Below are positions 18,373-27,209 of a stretch of DNA of 33,419 nt, piece by piece. The translations under genes and the position numbers were made by a program. The notes under the pieces are model-generated. The model was not told the DNA's origin. It saw nothing but the letters and a program-made list of their open reading frames with translations, and made no database searches. The stretch's first letter is position 1. Each line of letters opens with the position of its first letter. Source of the stretch: Aquificota bacterium (GTDB lineage Bacteria > Thermosulfidibacterota > Thermosulfidibacteria > Thermosulfidibacterales > B14-G1); the NCBI GenBank assembly GCA_015486105.1, contig WFSI01000020.1, forward strand, positions 1 to 33,419. Direction: 5' to 3'.

Positions 18373-18460
18373 GGAATCCTTTGTAGAACAAAAGAAAAAA
18401 AATGGCCAGGGAGACCATCGAAAACTTTTTGAGATTGAGGAGTCTCTCTGGACCACTCCA

Positions 18461-18489
18461 TTGACACTAAGGTAGGGGCCTCTTAGTAT
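18461..18489 (+). promoter_or_regulatory. Promoter of the GAF-mreB operon
   Basis: TTGACA (18461-18466), 17-bp spacer, TAGTAT (18484-18489). The -35 is perfect and the -10 matches at four of six positions. It lies 28 bp before the GAF gene start, which carries an AGAGGAAG ribosome site. Confidence 0.55.
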
Positions 18490-18517
18490 AAGGGCACATC
18501 TGGTACCAGAGGAAGAG

Positions 18518-19855
18518 ATGCTTTTCAGGGAAGAGTTCCAAGAAATCGTTGAGTTAGCCAGCAACACCTTAGAGGCATTTACCACGGCCTTCTTTCTCGT
18601 AAGGGGCAACAAACTGGCCCTGGTAGCCCATCACTCCCTGAGCAGCCACATGACTTCCCCTTTGTTCCTGAATCTGGAAGAAGGAGGGGTGTTGGCCTTA
18701 GCTTTAGAGAAAGGTGCCTTCATAGCAAACCACATGGACAGGGAAGCCTACGAGATCCCATATTACAACCGGGAAGAAGAGATAAAGGCCTTTATGGCCG
18801 TACAAGTAAGTAGCGGTAGAGGCCTTTTATGTGTAGATACCAAGCGGAGGTATAGCTTCACAGATAAACATCAGAAACTCCTACAGCAGCTTTCCCTCCT
18901 CACAGGACAATTATTGGAGAGGGCCCGATCCCTGAGGCCCAAGCTGGTGGACAGCGGCAAGTACCTGCTCCTAAGGGAAATGCTTCAACTCTTAGCCTCC
19001 CCCCCCTCTAAAGCTGATGACCTCCAAGGTTCATTTTCCCAGGTTATCCAGGAGATGGGGGTAGAGGAAGCCATGGTCCTTCTGAAGGAAGGTGGGGCGT
19101 TCAAAGTCGCCCTAAGCCACGGCCCCCTTTCCACGGAACGCCTCCATTCATTCCTACCCATCCAGAACACACCCTGGGAAAAGGTCTGGACCACCAAGGA
19201 CCCTTTTGTCCAGAGGGATCCCAAAGGGGTACCTTTTATAGTGGAGATGAAACGGAACACCTTCACATCCCTCCTCATTGTCCCTTTAGAAGAAATGCCA
19301 GGGATGCTGGGTATGGCATCTAAAAACCCCCGGGGCCTTTCTGTAGAACTCCTTGATTTAGCTAGCCTCCTGGTCTTCCTCTTAGAATCCGCCTTCAAAA
19401 AACTAAAAGCAAAACCATCCTCCAAGGTTCTCAGCCCCTTAGACTTTTTCCACAACTTAGAAGATGCCTTGAACAAAACCCAGGGAACTGAATCAATTCT
19501 CCTCCTGGTGGGTTGCAAGATAAAAAACCTGGAGGATATAGACAGGAAAAGGGGCATAAGGGAAGCGGAGAAGATAATTAAAGAGCTCCAGGAAGACTTC
19601 ACCCGCCATTTAGGAAGCCCATCTTGTCTCTTCAGGGGGCATATCATCATGGGATACAAGATTCACCATGACAAAAAGAGACTGGAAGCCGAGGGAAAAG
19701 CCATGGGGAAAAATCTGCCCCTAAACGGTAGCAAAGCCGAAATAAAGGTGGCCTGGAAACTGACCCCCTTATCCAAAAAGAAAGGGAGCGAGGAACTGAT
19801 GAAGAACATGCTGAAAGAATTGAACAGTGGAAAAGGGCTCTTGGGGATTAGGTGA
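18518..19855 (+). CDS. Two-GAF protein with a degenerate GGDEF-like C-terminus, coupled to mreB
   Basis: Protein of 445 residues with no membrane segment or signal peptide. Residues 1-135 look like a GAF domain (AFFLVRGNKLALVAH, then AFMAVQVSSGRGLLCVDTK, YSFTDKHQKLLQQLSLLTGQLLE split over the end). Residues 150-300 look like a second, weaker GAF (VEEAMVLLKEGGAFKVALSHGP; FTSLLIVPLEE). The final 130 residues have the secondary-structure rhythm of a GGDEF domain (LLVGCKIKNLEDIDRKRGIREAE), but where GGDEF is expected the sequence reads RGHIIMGY, so no cyclase activity is expected. The stop codon overlaps the mreB start (TGATG), suggesting joint production. It may sense a ligand or nucleotide state and influence MreB or cell shape (inference). 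Domain assignments are by eye. Confidence 0.6.
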   Translation: MLFREEFQEIVELASNTLEAFTTAFFLVRGNKLALVAHHSLSSHMTSPLFLNLEEGGVLALALEKGAFIANHMDREAYEIPYYNREEEIKAFMAVQVSSGRGLLCVDTKRRYSFTDKHQKLLQQLSLLTGQLLERARSLRPKLVDSGKYLLLREMLQLLASPPSKADDLQGSFSQVIQEMGVEEAMVLLKEGGAFKVALSHGPLSTERLHSFLPIQNTPWEKVWTTKDPFVQRDPKGVPFIVEMKRNTFTSLLIVPLEEMPGMLGMASKNPRGLSVELLDLASLLVFLLESAFKKLKAKPSSKVLSPLDFFHNLEDALNKTQGTESILLLVGCKIKNLEDIDRKRGIREAEKIIKELQEDFTRHLGSPSCLFRGHIIMGYKIHHDKKRLEAEGKAMGKNLPLNGSKAEIKVAWKLTPLSKKKGSEELMKNMLKELNSGKGLLGIR

Positions 19856-20895
19856 TGAAGCTTATATCCAAGGTCTTAGACAAACTACCCACTCCAAGCT
19901 CCAAAGACTTGGCCATGGACTTAGGCACAGCCAACACACTCATATATGTGAAGGGAAAGGGCATCGTGTTGGACGAGCCCTCCTTCATTGCCATCAACAC
20001 TCAAAATAAGTCCATTCATGCCGTAGGCATGGAGGCCAAAGTCATGTGGGGCAGGGCACCCAGGGAGATCAGAATCCACAGACCTATAAGGGACGGAGTC
20101 ATCAATGACCTGGAACCTGCCCAACTCATGATCAAGCACTTTATAAGCAAAACCCTTTCCCGGATCAGAATTCTCAAGCCCCGCTTCGTCATATGCGTGC
20201 CATCAGGAATCACCCAGGTAGAGATGAAGGCCGTCATAGATGCATCCATCCAGTGCGGTGCAGGAAAGGTCCACCTCATAGAAGAACCTATGGCCGCTGC
20301 CATTGGGGCAGGACTGGCCGTGGATCGCCCCCAAGGGTTCATGGTGGTGGACATTGGAGGAGGCACCACCGATGTAGCCGTCATCTCCATGGGAGCAGTA
20401 GCCAACAGCCAATCGGCCAGGGTGGCAGGGGACGAGATGGATAAGGCCATCGTCCAGTACGTGAAGGAGAACCACCACATGATCATCGGAGATCTGGAAG
20501 CCGAGGAAGTGAAGATCCAGGTAGGCTCAGCCTATTCCCAGGATGAAGGCGAATCCTACCCCGTACGGGGGAGAGATTTGGTCAAGGGAGTACCCAAAGA
20601 GGTACGTCTCAACCCAGGTCAGGTGGCTGAAGCTATCCAGGGACCTCTCCAACAGATATTGGAAATCATTAGGGAGGTCTTAAACGACACCAGTCCCGAA
20701 CTCCAATCGGATATCCATAGAGGAGGTATCTTCCTCACAGGAGGAGGCTCCCTCATACAAGACATGGATAGATACATAGAGGGATACATCGGGGTACCTG
20801 TGAGAAAGGTGGAGGACCCCCTCACCAGCGTGGTGAAAGGAGCGGGGAGGGCATTAGAAGAATTCCAGCGTTTCAAAAAGGCCTTCATCACTTAG
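19855..20895 (+). CDS. mreB: Rod-shape actin homolog MreB
   Basis: Protein of 346 residues, normal for MreB. ATP-binding signatures are intact: phosphate 1 [40 protein letters not shown], phosphate 2 [17 protein letters not shown], and the adenosine loop [13 protein letters not shown]. The start is ATG 19855, overlapping the upstream stop by one base; a GTG one codon earlier is less likely. MreB polymerises under the inner membrane and guides elongation-mode peptidoglycan synthesis. Unusually, no mreC, mreD, pbp2 or rodA follows; instead the convergent nth gene overlaps its 3' end by 4 bp. A second MreB may exist elsewhere in the genome. Confidence 0.95.
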   Translation: MKLISKVLDKLPTPSSKDLAMDLGTANTLIYVKGKGIVLDEPSFIAINTQNKSIHAVGMEAKVMWGRAPREIRIHRPIRDGVINDLEPAQLMIKHFISKTLSRIRILKPRFVICVPSGITQVEMKAVIDASIQCGAGKVHLIEEPMAAAIGAGLAVDRPQGFMVVDIGGGTTDVAVISMGAVANSQSARVAGDEMDKAIVQYVKENHHMIIGDLEAEEVKIQVGSAYSQDEGESYPVRGRDLVKGVPKEVRLNPGQVAEAIQGPLQQILEIIREVLNDTSPELQSDIHRGGIFLTGGGSLIQDMDRYIEGYIGVPVRKVEDPLTSVVKGAGRALEEFQRFKKAFIT

Positions 20896-21548
20896 CGGTG
20901 CCTGTTTACTCCCAGCCGGGGACACATATTCCCCAAAGGACAGCGACTGCAAAAGGGGGAAAGGGGTCTGCATACGTTCTGACCAAAGGCCACCAAGAGA
21001 TCATTGATCCGCTGCCAATACCGGGTAGGGAGCTTTTTCCGAAGGACCATCTCCGTTTCCTCAGGGGTAGAGGTATCTACGTAACCCCACCTGTTGCATA
21101 TGCGATGGACATGAGTGTCCACGCATATCCCCTGCGTATTGAAGCCCCGGGTGAGAACCAGATTAGCCGTCTTTCTCCCCACCCCGGGAAGCTCCAATAA
21201 GTCCTCCAAGGTGCCAGGGACATCTCCCCCGTATCTGTCCAGGAGGATACGACATATCTCCTTAATCTGCTTGGCTTTGTTTCTATAAAAACCCACAGGA
21301 TAGATGGCCTCGGCAATCTCCTCCTCGGGAAGATTCACCATGTCCTGAGGGGTCTCCGCCAGGGCATAGAGCCTCTGAGAGGCTTCCTTGGTAGTCTTGT
21401 CCTGAGTCCTGAGGCTGAGGATACATGATACAAGCACCTTGAAGGGATTCCTCTTCTCCCTCGCCAACCGGGTCACTATGGGCTCCCTCCACTTGGAGTA
21501 CTCCCTCTCTAAAATCTCCATGACCCTGCGAATCTCAAATTCCTCCAA
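20892..21548 (-). CDS. nth: Endonuclease III
   Basis: Protein of 218 residues. The helix-hairpin-helix [13 protein letters not shown] contains the catalytic lysine, [11 protein letters not shown] carries the catalytic aspartate, and the C-terminal [4Fe-4S] loop has the exact C-x6-C-x2-C-x5-C spacing ([17 protein letters not shown]). It removes oxidised pyrimidines and nicks abasic sites. The start codon appears to be TTG 21548, supported by GGAGGTGAAG six bases upstream; no in-frame ATG gives a full N-terminus. It is 35 bp after rsmE in a minus-strand group with comF, and it overlaps mreB tail to tail by 4 bp. Confidence 0.93.
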   Translation of the reverse strand: MEEFEIRRVMEILEREYSKWREPIVTRLAREKRNPFKVLVSCILSLRTQDKTTKEASQRLYALAETPQDMVNLPEEEIAEAIYPVGFYRNKAKQIKEICRILLDRYGGDVPGTLEDLLELPGVGRKTANLVLTRGFNTQGICVDTHVHRICNRWGYVDTSTPEETEMVLRKKLPTRYWQRINDLLVAFGQNVCRPLSPFCSRCPLGNMCPRLGVNRHR

Positions 21549-21583
21549 TCTTCACCTCCAACATCTGGCATTCTCCCCTTCCA

Positions 21584-22261
21584 TCATCCCCACAACAGTA
21601 AGGCAGTCCCCACCACAGCAGCCGTTTCAGCCCTAAGGACCCGGAGACCCAACGTGACGGGGAGAAAACCTCGCTCCTTCAAAAGATCTATCTCTTCATC
21701 CTCCCATCCACCTTCGGGTCCCACCACCAAAGCACCCAGGGGACCGGGAATCCCCCGGGGTAGTTCCCTCTCCCTTTCACCCTCCCAAAGGACCCATCCT
21801 GGTCCTTCTACTATCTCCAAAGGCTGGGGGAAATAGATCCGGGGCAAGACCGTGCCTCCACACTGTTTCAAGGCCTCTTTGGCAATGGTATTCCACCGAT
21901 CTATCCTGGAGGAAGGGGGGCGAGGGAGGCTACGACGGGTGAGAAGGGGGACTATCTCAGCCACCCCCAACTCTGTGGCCTTCTGAATCACCAAGGCCAT
22001 CTTATCTCCTTTAAGAACCGCTACATAAAGGGTAAGTCTAACGGAATGCTCCCTCTCCAAAACCAGATCCACCTCCTGGATCTTCAAGACCCCGGAAACC
22101 ATGAGACGCCCCCGGGCCTCTCTCCCCCTACCATCCAGGATCAATACCTCTTCACCGGGAACCACCCTCCTCACCCTAAGATGATGGGCCTCCTCCGAGG
22201 AAAGAACCAACTTCTCTCCAGGAGGAGGGATAGCATCTACCAAGACCCTAACCACGGACAA
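21584..22261 (-). CDS. rsmE: 16S rRNA m3U1498 methyltransferase
   Basis: Protein of 225 residues. The SPOUT-knot signature is clear: VVGPEGGWEDEEIDLL and then TLGLRVLRAETAAVVG near the C-terminus. The N-terminal PUA-like part has HHLRVRRVVPGEEV, and the middle has KGDKMALVIQKATELGV with SLPRPPSSRIDRW, as in RsmE. It methylates U1498 of 16S rRNA using S-adenosylmethionine. The start is TTG 22261 with GGGGAGGGG upstream (a GTG two codons later is possible). This continues the local habit of non-ATG starts seen in nth, plsY and the PP-loop gene. Confidence 0.93.
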   Translation of the reverse strand: MSVVRVLVDAIPPPGEKLVLSSEEAHHLRVRRVVPGEEVLILDGRGREARGRLMVSGVLKIQEVDLVLEREHSVRLTLYVAVLKGDKMALVIQKATELGVAEIVPLLTRRSLPRPPSSRIDRWNTIAKEALKQCGGTVLPRIYFPQPLEIVEGPGWVLWEGERERELPRGIPGPLGALVVGPEGGWEDEEIDLLKERGFLPVTLGLRVLRAETAAVVGTALLLWG

Positions 22262-22349
22262 GGAGCACCCCTCCCCAAGGCTCTAAGGACGTCTCCCCTA
22301 AACCCAGGTCCACCAGCCCCCGAAGCAAAATACAGGCCATCCAAAGCAT
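22248..22349 (-). CDS. Possible 33-residue ORF between comF and rsmE
   Basis: ATG 22349 with TGAGGTAGGGGG upstream opens a short frame (MLWMACILLRGLVDLGLGET...) that ends 14 bp inside rsmE. It fills the 92-bp gap after comF and could couple translation of rsmE. No family is known; the hydrophobic start could be a membrane peptide or chance. Confidence 0.22.
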   Translation of the reverse strand: MLWMACILLRGLVDLGLGETSLEPWGGVLLVRG

Positions 22350-22353
22350 CCCC

Positions 22354-23061
22354 CTACCTCACCGCCCTGGCCAGAACCAAGAGATGGACCTCTAAAGCCC
22401 CTCCCTTCATCAAAACTCTCCCTATCTCCGAAGCAGTGGCGAGGGTAGTGGCCACATCGTCCACTACCAGGATACTTTTGCCTTTAACGTTTTCTGTCAA
22501 GACAAAGGCCCCCCGGATGTTCTCTTGCCTCCTCCGAAAAGAGGAAGCCCTCTGAGGAGGGGTGTGACGCACCCTCTTCACCGCCTCCATGACGGGAAGA
22601 GAGAGGAAATCCCCTGCTAAAGCACCTATCATCTTAGACTGGTTAAACTCTCTCACCCAGCGCCTCCTCCAGTGAAGGGGCACAGGAACCACTCCATGGG
22701 CCGAAAGGGCTTTCAGTACTTCCCCCTTGGCCTCCAGAGCCGAAAGAAAGAGATCCCTCACCAAAACCCATGAACGGTGGCTTCTATGGTACTTCCACCG
22801 ATGGATTACTTCCTTCAAAGGGGACCTATAGAGATAAAGGGAAACCACCGAATCCAGATAAAACCTCTTGCCCACGCAAGCGCCACATATAGGCACATTT
22901 TGGGGATAGGGCAATCCACACCGAGCGCAGGTCCCCTCCATCACCTTCACCTTCTCTAAACACCGGTCACAGAGAGAAGCCACGGATGGAGACCTACATC
23001 CCTGACAACGGGAGGGAATCACCCGTCCCAGACAAAACGAAAGAATCCCTTTGCCCACCAT
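22354..23061 (-). CDS. comF: ComF-family amidophosphoribosyltransferase-like protein
   Basis: Protein of 235 residues. The N-terminal zinc-binding region has paired cysteines (SRCQGCRSP, SLCDRCLEK, GTCARCGLP, ICGACVG), and the C-terminal phosphoribosyltransferase motif reads ILVVDDVATTLATASEI. VVPVPLHWRRRWVREFNQS and QRASSFRRRQENIRGAF are typical ComF stretches. ComF proteins act in DNA uptake in competent bacteria, and many members are of unknown role. The expected VDDVxTTGAT core has L in place of G (TTLAT), which is a mild deviation. ATG 23061 has no obvious ribosome site, and the divergent promoter of the next gene overlaps it. Confidence 0.88.
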   Translation of the reverse strand: MVGKGILSFCLGRVIPSRCQGCRSPSVASLCDRCLEKVKVMEGTCARCGLPYPQNVPICGACVGKRFYLDSVVSLYLYRSPLKEVIHRWKYHRSHRSWVLVRDLFLSALEAKGEVLKALSAHGVVPVPLHWRRRWVREFNQSKMIGALAGDFLSLPVMEAVKRVRHTPPQRASSFRRRQENIRGAFVLTENVKGKSILVVDDVATTLATASEIGRVLMKGGALEVHLLVLARAVR

Positions 23062-23079
23062 GTCACAAAGATTTATAAC
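23051..23079 (+). promoter_or_regulatory. Promoter of the dihydroorotate-dehydrogenase-family gene
   Basis: TTGCCC (23051-23056), 17-bp spacer, TATAAC (23074-23079), then a leader with GAGGAGGG before ATG 23112. The -35 box lies inside the divergent comF start region, so the two genes may interfere. Confidence 0.5.
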
Positions 23080-23111
23080 AAAAAAGGATAAACTCCAAGA
23101 GAGGAGGGAAC

Positions 23112-24221
23112 ATGGGCATTAAGGACACATCCACTTACAACATGGAAAAGGATTACTATGAAAACCTTCAGGAGGGACCCAGGTTCATGGGAGAGATCCC
23201 CCCCTGGAACTCCAAGCCCTCCTTCCCCTTTATAGGTCAACGGCTCAACTCCCCCCTGGGCATCCCCGCAGGCCTCCTCCTGGACTCCAAATGGGTAGGC
23301 CTGTACGCATCCTTAGGGTTTGACATCCTGGCTTACAAAACAGTGAGGAGCCATCAATACCCCCCACATCCCTGGCCCAATTGCCTCTTCGTAAAGACAG
23401 ACATGATAAAGCCCCATGAACCCCCTACCCAACTGGTAGCACCCAAAGACTGGGAACCCCCCTCTCCCCGCCGGGTGACCATCACAAACTCTTTCGGCAT
23501 GCCCAGCTTAGACCCTATCCGGTGGCAGGATGACGTGGAAAAGAGCCTGGGACTTTTGAAGGAAGGACAGGTCCTCATAGTAAGCGTGGTGGGGACCTTC
23601 AAAGGGAGTCAGGAAGGACTGGTAGAAGACTTCATCCGGGTGGCCTCCATGGCCTCAGAAGCCGGTGCTCCCATCATAGAACTGAACTTCTCCTGCCCCA
23701 ATATCACCGAAGGAGAGGGCACCATCTACACTGATCCCCCATTGGCAGGGTGGATCGCCCGAGAGGTGAGCAAAGCGGTGAAGGGCATCCCCCTTCTCGT
23801 CAAAGTAGGCCTCCTTTTGGGCCAAGACTTGGACACCCTCATGAGAGCGATAGCACCTTGGGTCCAAGGGGTGGTAGGCATAAACTCTGTGTCCTTAGCA
23901 GTGGTAAACGAAGAGGGAAAGCCTGCTCTGAGTCCTGATAGGAAGACCAGCGGTGTCTGTGGATGGGCCATCCGCCAGTGCGGTCTCACCTTCGTCAAAG
24001 AAGCCAGGACTATGAAAGAGAAAGAGAGATACGAGTTAGCCATATACGGGTGCGGAGGAGTAACGGAAGGGGAACACATAAGGGCATACCTTAAGCATGG
24101 TGCTCAGGCCGTCTTCACCTGCACCGGGGCCATGTTCAATCCCTACCTGGCCTTGGAATACAAGGGGGTGATGGAGCCCCAGACAAACCACAAACCATTA
24201 AACTACCAAAGCCCCGTATAA
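23112..24221 (+). CDS. Dihydroorotate dehydrogenase-family FMN protein
   Basis: Protein of 369 residues with the PyrD barrel pattern: SPLGIPAGLLLDSKW and GFDILAYKTVRS (FMN/substrate lysine region), TITNSFGMPS, the family hallmark ELNFSCPN, VKVGLLLG, VVGINSVS, and the glycine-rich phosphate site YGCGGVTEGEH followed by QAVFTCTGA. The N-terminus is longer than in PyrD class 1 (about 310 residues). The glycine-lysine segments are also unusual, so it may be a paralog acting on another pyrimidine or a related substrate rather than the biosynthetic enzyme. No pyrK is adjacent. The start has a strong GAGGAGGG site and its own promoter. Confidence 0.72.
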   Translation: MGIKDTSTYNMEKDYYENLQEGPRFMGEIPPWNSKPSFPFIGQRLNSPLGIPAGLLLDSKWVGLYASLGFDILAYKTVRSHQYPPHPWPNCLFVKTDMIKPHEPPTQLVAPKDWEPPSPRRVTITNSFGMPSLDPIRWQDDVEKSLGLLKEGQVLIVSVVGTFKGSQEGLVEDFIRVASMASEAGAPIIELNFSCPNITEGEGTIYTDPPLAGWIAREVSKAVKGIPLLVKVGLLLGQDLDTLMRAIAPWVQGVVGINSVSLAVVNEEGKPALSPDRKTSGVCGWAIRQCGLTFVKEARTMKEKERYELAIYGCGGVTEGEHIRAYLKHGAQAVFTCTGAMFNPYLALEYKGVMEPQTNHKPLNYQSPV

Positions 24222-24238
24222 ACTTAGGTAACAGCAAA

Positions 24239-24440
24239 TAGGACTCCCCACACTTTTCTGTAAGGAGAGGGGGCGTTTCGATCGCAGCCCATGAGATGGA
24301 AGATAGCTGATGACTAATGGCTAATAGCCGTATTCATGGACATGCGGCGAATTCATGGGCACCTGTCTGCCGTGTCCCCGGCACAGGCAGGAAAGAGGAA
24401 CGGGGTCCCCACAAAATCTGTTGATTTTGCGGGGTAAAAC
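24239..24440 (+). mobile_element. MITE-like element, copy B (right end missing)
   Basis: It begins 17 bp after the previous stop codon with TAGGACTCCCC, the degraded left end. A left arm (TTTTCTGTAAGGAGAGGGGG) and the core CGATCGCAGCCCATGAG ... GACATGCGGCGAATTCATGG follow. A GC-rich inverted repeat (CTGCCGTG/CACAGGCAG) and the CCCCACAAAATC hairpin (24407-24434) are inserted near the right inner repeat. The TTTCAGACAGAC right arm of copies A and D is absent, so the copy is truncated against plsY. Confidence 0.65.
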
Positions 24441-24453
24441 CTGTTACCCATCC

Positions 24454-25056
24454 TCAGAAGAACCTGGGTTCTTCTCCCCTGATGAGTCTCTTGATATTCC
24501 CCTCATGCCTCCAGGTGATGAGCAAAGCGATAAGGGCAGTGAACAGGGTAAGCATAGGGCTCCTCTCCATCAGATAGACAAGGGGCACCATGGCCCAGGC
24601 AGCCCCCATGGAAGAAAGGGCTACGTAGCGAAAACGCCAGATTAAGAAGCCAAAAACCAGCGCAGCCAACAGCACGGCCAAGGGTGAAAGAGCAAGATAA
24701 ACCCCCAAGCCCGTAGCCACCCCTTTTCCCCCTCTGAAACCCAGGAAAGGAGAATAGCAGTGGCCCAGAATGGCAAAAAATCCCACCAAAGCCACACAGC
24801 CAGGGCTTTTCAGCCAGCTCCAGGCCAGGACCACGGGAAGATACCCCTTAGCAGCATCCAAGACCAAAGTGAGGACGCCCGCCACCTTTCCCGCTGCCCG
24901 GGCCACATTAGTAGCCCCCACATTACAGCTTCCCACCTCCCGGGGATCCTGACTTCCAAATAGACGGGCAAAGAGCAAACCAAAGGGCACAGAACCCAAA
25001 AAGAAGGCCACCAGGACCAACAAGAGAGTTTTGCTCATCGTCACGTAACCAGCCAC
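24454..25056 (-). CDS. plsY: Glycerol-3-phosphate acyltransferase PlsY
   Basis: Protein of 200 residues, an integral membrane enzyme with several hydrophobic helices (starting LLLVLVAFFLGSVPFGLLFA). The PlsY motifs are present: motif 1 GSVPFG, motif 2 VGSCNVGATNVAR, GHCYSPFLGFRGGKGVATGLG, and the C-terminal TWRHEGNIKRL. It transfers the acyl group from acyl-phosphate to glycerol 3-phosphate, the first step of phospholipid synthesis. The start is GTG 25056, supported by GGAGGTTGAAAG, and overlaps the end of the PP-loop gene by 16 bp; ATG 25038 lacks a ribosome site. Motif 2 normally reads IRSGNIGATN, so SCNVGATN is a slight variant. Confidence 0.93.
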   Translation of the reverse strand: MAGYVTMSKTLLLVLVAFFLGSVPFGLLFARLFGSQDPREVGSCNVGATNVARAAGKVAGVLTLVLDAAKGYLPVVLAWSWLKSPGCVALVGFFAILGHCYSPFLGFRGGKGVATGLGVYLALSPLAVLLAALVFGFLIWRFRYVALSSMGAAWAMVPLVYLMERSPMLTLFTALIALLITWRHEGNIKRLIRGEEPRFF

Positions 25057-26027
25057 CTTTCAACCTCCTGATGGAAAAGGGGACTAACCTCCCTTTCTCC
25101 CTCCTCTTCCCCCTTGTAGGAGAAGACAAAGGGACCTTCACCCTTGCAATAACGAGCCATTATAGAGAGGGCCAAAACCAGATCTTCCCCATCTGCCTTC
25201 CCCACCAAAAGTCCAGAGGGACCGGGGAAACCCTGGGGTACCAACAACACATCCTTCGGCGTAGCCAGAGACCTAACCACCTCGTTTTCTTCTTTCCGCC
25301 TGCCCATCACCAGCTTCAAACCACCTGACAGACGAAAGTGACGACCCACCTTGAGAAGCTCCAGGTCCCTGAGGGAAGGAAGGATACCAGGGGAAAGATG
25401 ATCCAGAAGATCCTTCAACTTCCTCGAGAAGGGGGGATCCGTGAGGAGACATCCTCCAGCAGGAGATGGAAAAGCCCCCCACCCAAAAGCCCGGGCCAGC
25501 TCCAGCTGCCTCTTTCTGCCCCTGCCCCTAATAGCCTCCAGCCTTCCTCTGTCCACCAACCCTTCCCTCTCGGGTAGGCTTGGAGGCAGAAGGCGAGCGG
25601 AAAGGGGACGCAACACTAGACTTTCCAGTCCAGAGGCCCTCTCTATTAAAGACAAAACCTCTTTTCTCTGAGACATGGGCCGCTGCCCTATCACCTCTCC
25701 TGTTATGACAAAAGAGGCCCTTTCCTCCTCCAAGATTTCCCGGGCCTTCCCCAGAAAGAGGATCTTACAATCGATACAGGGGTTGAGATGTTTTCCAAAG
25801 CCATGGGGAGGATCCCTTAGGAGGGGGAGAAAGGCCTCCTTTATATCCACCAACCTGCACCCCTTTATGCTATACCTCTCCTTCAGCTCTTTCAGAAAGA
25901 GAGGATCTAACACCCCTGTGAAAGGGGTGACCATATGCAGGGGCACTACCTTCACCCCTTGATCCTCCATCAGCCTCACAGCCAAAAGGCTATCCAGCCC
26001 TCCAGAAACCAAGGCTACTGCCTTCAC
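25041..26027 (-). CDS. PP-loop ATPase, ThiI/MnmA-like tRNA sulfuration family
   Basis: Protein of 328 residues. The PP-loop ATP site SGGLDS lies near the N-terminus (VALVSGGLDSLLAVRL). NPCIDCKI, GEVIGQRPMSQ and AGGCLLTDP follow, motifs I associate with archaeal and bacterial proteins annotated as ThiI-like or tRNA methyltransferase (MnmA)-like. The paired cysteines of NPCIDCK and the lone AGGC cysteine could carry a persulfide or bind an iron-sulfur cluster. It probably thiolates a tRNA base; the position modified is not known. The start is GTG 26027 with a GGAG site, 15 bp after DUF763. It shares an operon with plsY. Confidence 0.75.
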   Translation of the reverse strand: MKAVALVSGGLDSLLAVRLMEDQGVKVVPLHMVTPFTGVLDPLFLKELKERYSIKGCRLVDIKEAFLPLLRDPPHGFGKHLNPCIDCKILFLGKAREILEEERASFVITGEVIGQRPMSQRKEVLSLIERASGLESLVLRPLSARLLPPSLPEREGLVDRGRLEAIRGRGRKRQLELARAFGWGAFPSPAGGCLLTDPPFSRKLKDLLDHLSPGILPSLRDLELLKVGRHFRLSGGLKLVMGRRKEENEVVRSLATPKDVLLVPQGFPGPSGLLVGKADGEDLVLALSIMARYCKGEGPFVFSYKGEEEGEREVSPLFHQEVERWLVT

Positions 26028-26042
26028 AACTTCTCCTTATAG

Positions 26043-27119
26043 TCAGCCCAATATCCCATTCAATCTCCTATGGACCCGTTCCCTCTCCCCAGGAGAAATG
26101 CGGGCCTTTCTCACTGCCTGGCGGAGCATCTCAATGGTGGTATCGTAAAGACCTTTATCTACAGGGTAAGGGTGACCGTCCTTCCCTCCATGGGCAAAGG
26201 CAAAGCGGGCAGGGTCCCTAAAGCTCACAGGGGTGCCATAGAGGACCTCTGCTGTCAAGGCCAAAGCCTTCATGGTCTTGGGACCCAGGTTAGGGGTCTC
26301 CAACAGACCCTGGAAATGGATGGGGGCCCGGTGATAGGCCTCCTTCAGCCCGTTTTTGATACGATCAATCCTTATGTCCTTCAGAAGAATGGCGTGACAG
26401 GGGGGCATATCCAGCTCCTGGAGCCTCTTCATCTCCCTTTCCAACTTGTCCGGGGAATATCCCTTCACCAACTCCACAACCCCTTCCCTAATCCTGTTGC
26501 CCTCCCGTGCCACCATATTCAGAGCCTTTCCTCGGGCCATGGAGCACACGGCTTTGTGGGGCTCCTCCACAAAAGAAGAAAGCCCCTTGCTGAGCCAGTG
26601 ATACCGGCGGGCATATCTGGTTGCCATATTCATTCCCTGCTGGACCACTGCCCAGTGCCCCTGAAGGGTAAAGATGATCACATGATGGTACAACTGATAA
26701 CCATCCTGGAGGGCTGTCGTATCCACCTTGGCAGCCATACGGCTGGCGTAAATTAGGGGAGCCGGGTCGAAACCCACCATCTCTCCCGTCTCCTCCAGCT
26801 CCTGAGGGGTCCTTCGGGACATCCTACCCTTGCCTCCAGCCACAAAGAGCCCCAGCTCCAAGGACAAACCTTTCAAGGCCTCCTTTACAGCCCCCGTCAC
26901 CGTAGTGGTCACTCCGCTGGAATGCCAGTCAAAGCCCAGAAGGCAGCCCAAGGCCTGAAACCAAAAGGGATCAGAGAAACGGCGGAGCACCTCTTCGCTA
27001 CCGTAGTCCTCTACCATAAGGACAAGAATCTCCCTGGCTAGCCTCACCATCCTGTTAAAGAGCCAGAAAGGAGCCCTGCCCCCGTGCAAAGGCAAATGGG
27101 CCGTTCCCGTAGGTCTCAT
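26043..27119 (-). CDS. DUF763 family protein of unknown function
   Basis: Protein of 358 residues from ATG 27119 (MRPTGTAHLPLHGGRAPFWL), where conserved text starts; an ATG 18 codons earlier has no ribosome site. Family marks that I recognise: LPLHGGRAP, FSDPFWFQALGCLLGFDWHSSG, LPPCHAILLKDI-like (DMPPCHAILLKDI), LLETPNLGPKTMKALAL and FRDPARFAFAHGGKDG. The LGPKTMKALAL segment resembles a helix-hairpin-helix, hinting at nucleic-acid contact (inference). The family is found mostly in archaea and thermophilic bacteria (from memory). It is first in a three-gene unit with the PP-loop ATPase and plsY, suggesting but not proving an RNA-related role. Confidence 0.85.
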   Translation of the reverse strand: MRPTGTAHLPLHGGRAPFWLFNRMVRLAREILVLMVEDYGSEEVLRRFSDPFWFQALGCLLGFDWHSSGVTTTVTGAVKEALKGLSLELGLFVAGGKGRMSRRTPQELEETGEMVGFDPAPLIYASRMAAKVDTTALQDGYQLYHHVIIFTLQGHWAVVQQGMNMATRYARRYHWLSKGLSSFVEEPHKAVCSMARGKALNMVAREGNRIREGVVELVKGYSPDKLEREMKRLQELDMPPCHAILLKDIRIDRIKNGLKEAYHRAPIHFQGLLETPNLGPKTMKALALTAEVLYGTPVSFRDPARFAFAHGGKDGHPYPVDKGLYDTTIEMLRQAVRKARISPGERERVHRRLNGILG

Positions 27120-27209
27120 GACACCCCCTGGGTCTAAAAGACCCCTCAAGAAAGATAGGACTTGCCCATCCAAAAAGGCAAGTCTCTTCCCATAAAAAAG
27201 CCTGGAGAT

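Noticed and set aside
18373-18612. Extended N-terminus of the Nudix protein
   Set aside because: It overlaps the divergent GAF gene and its promoter and has no family similarity; homology starts at residue 1 of the 144-residue form.
20193-20486. Several open frames of 83-156 codons antisense or out of frame to mreB
   Set aside because: They are shadows of the conserved MreB frame without ribosome sites or family motifs.
23061-23098. Leaderless promoter for comF (TATAAA at 23077-23072)
   Set aside because: The best -35 gives only a 15-bp spacer, too short to call; left as an open possibility only.
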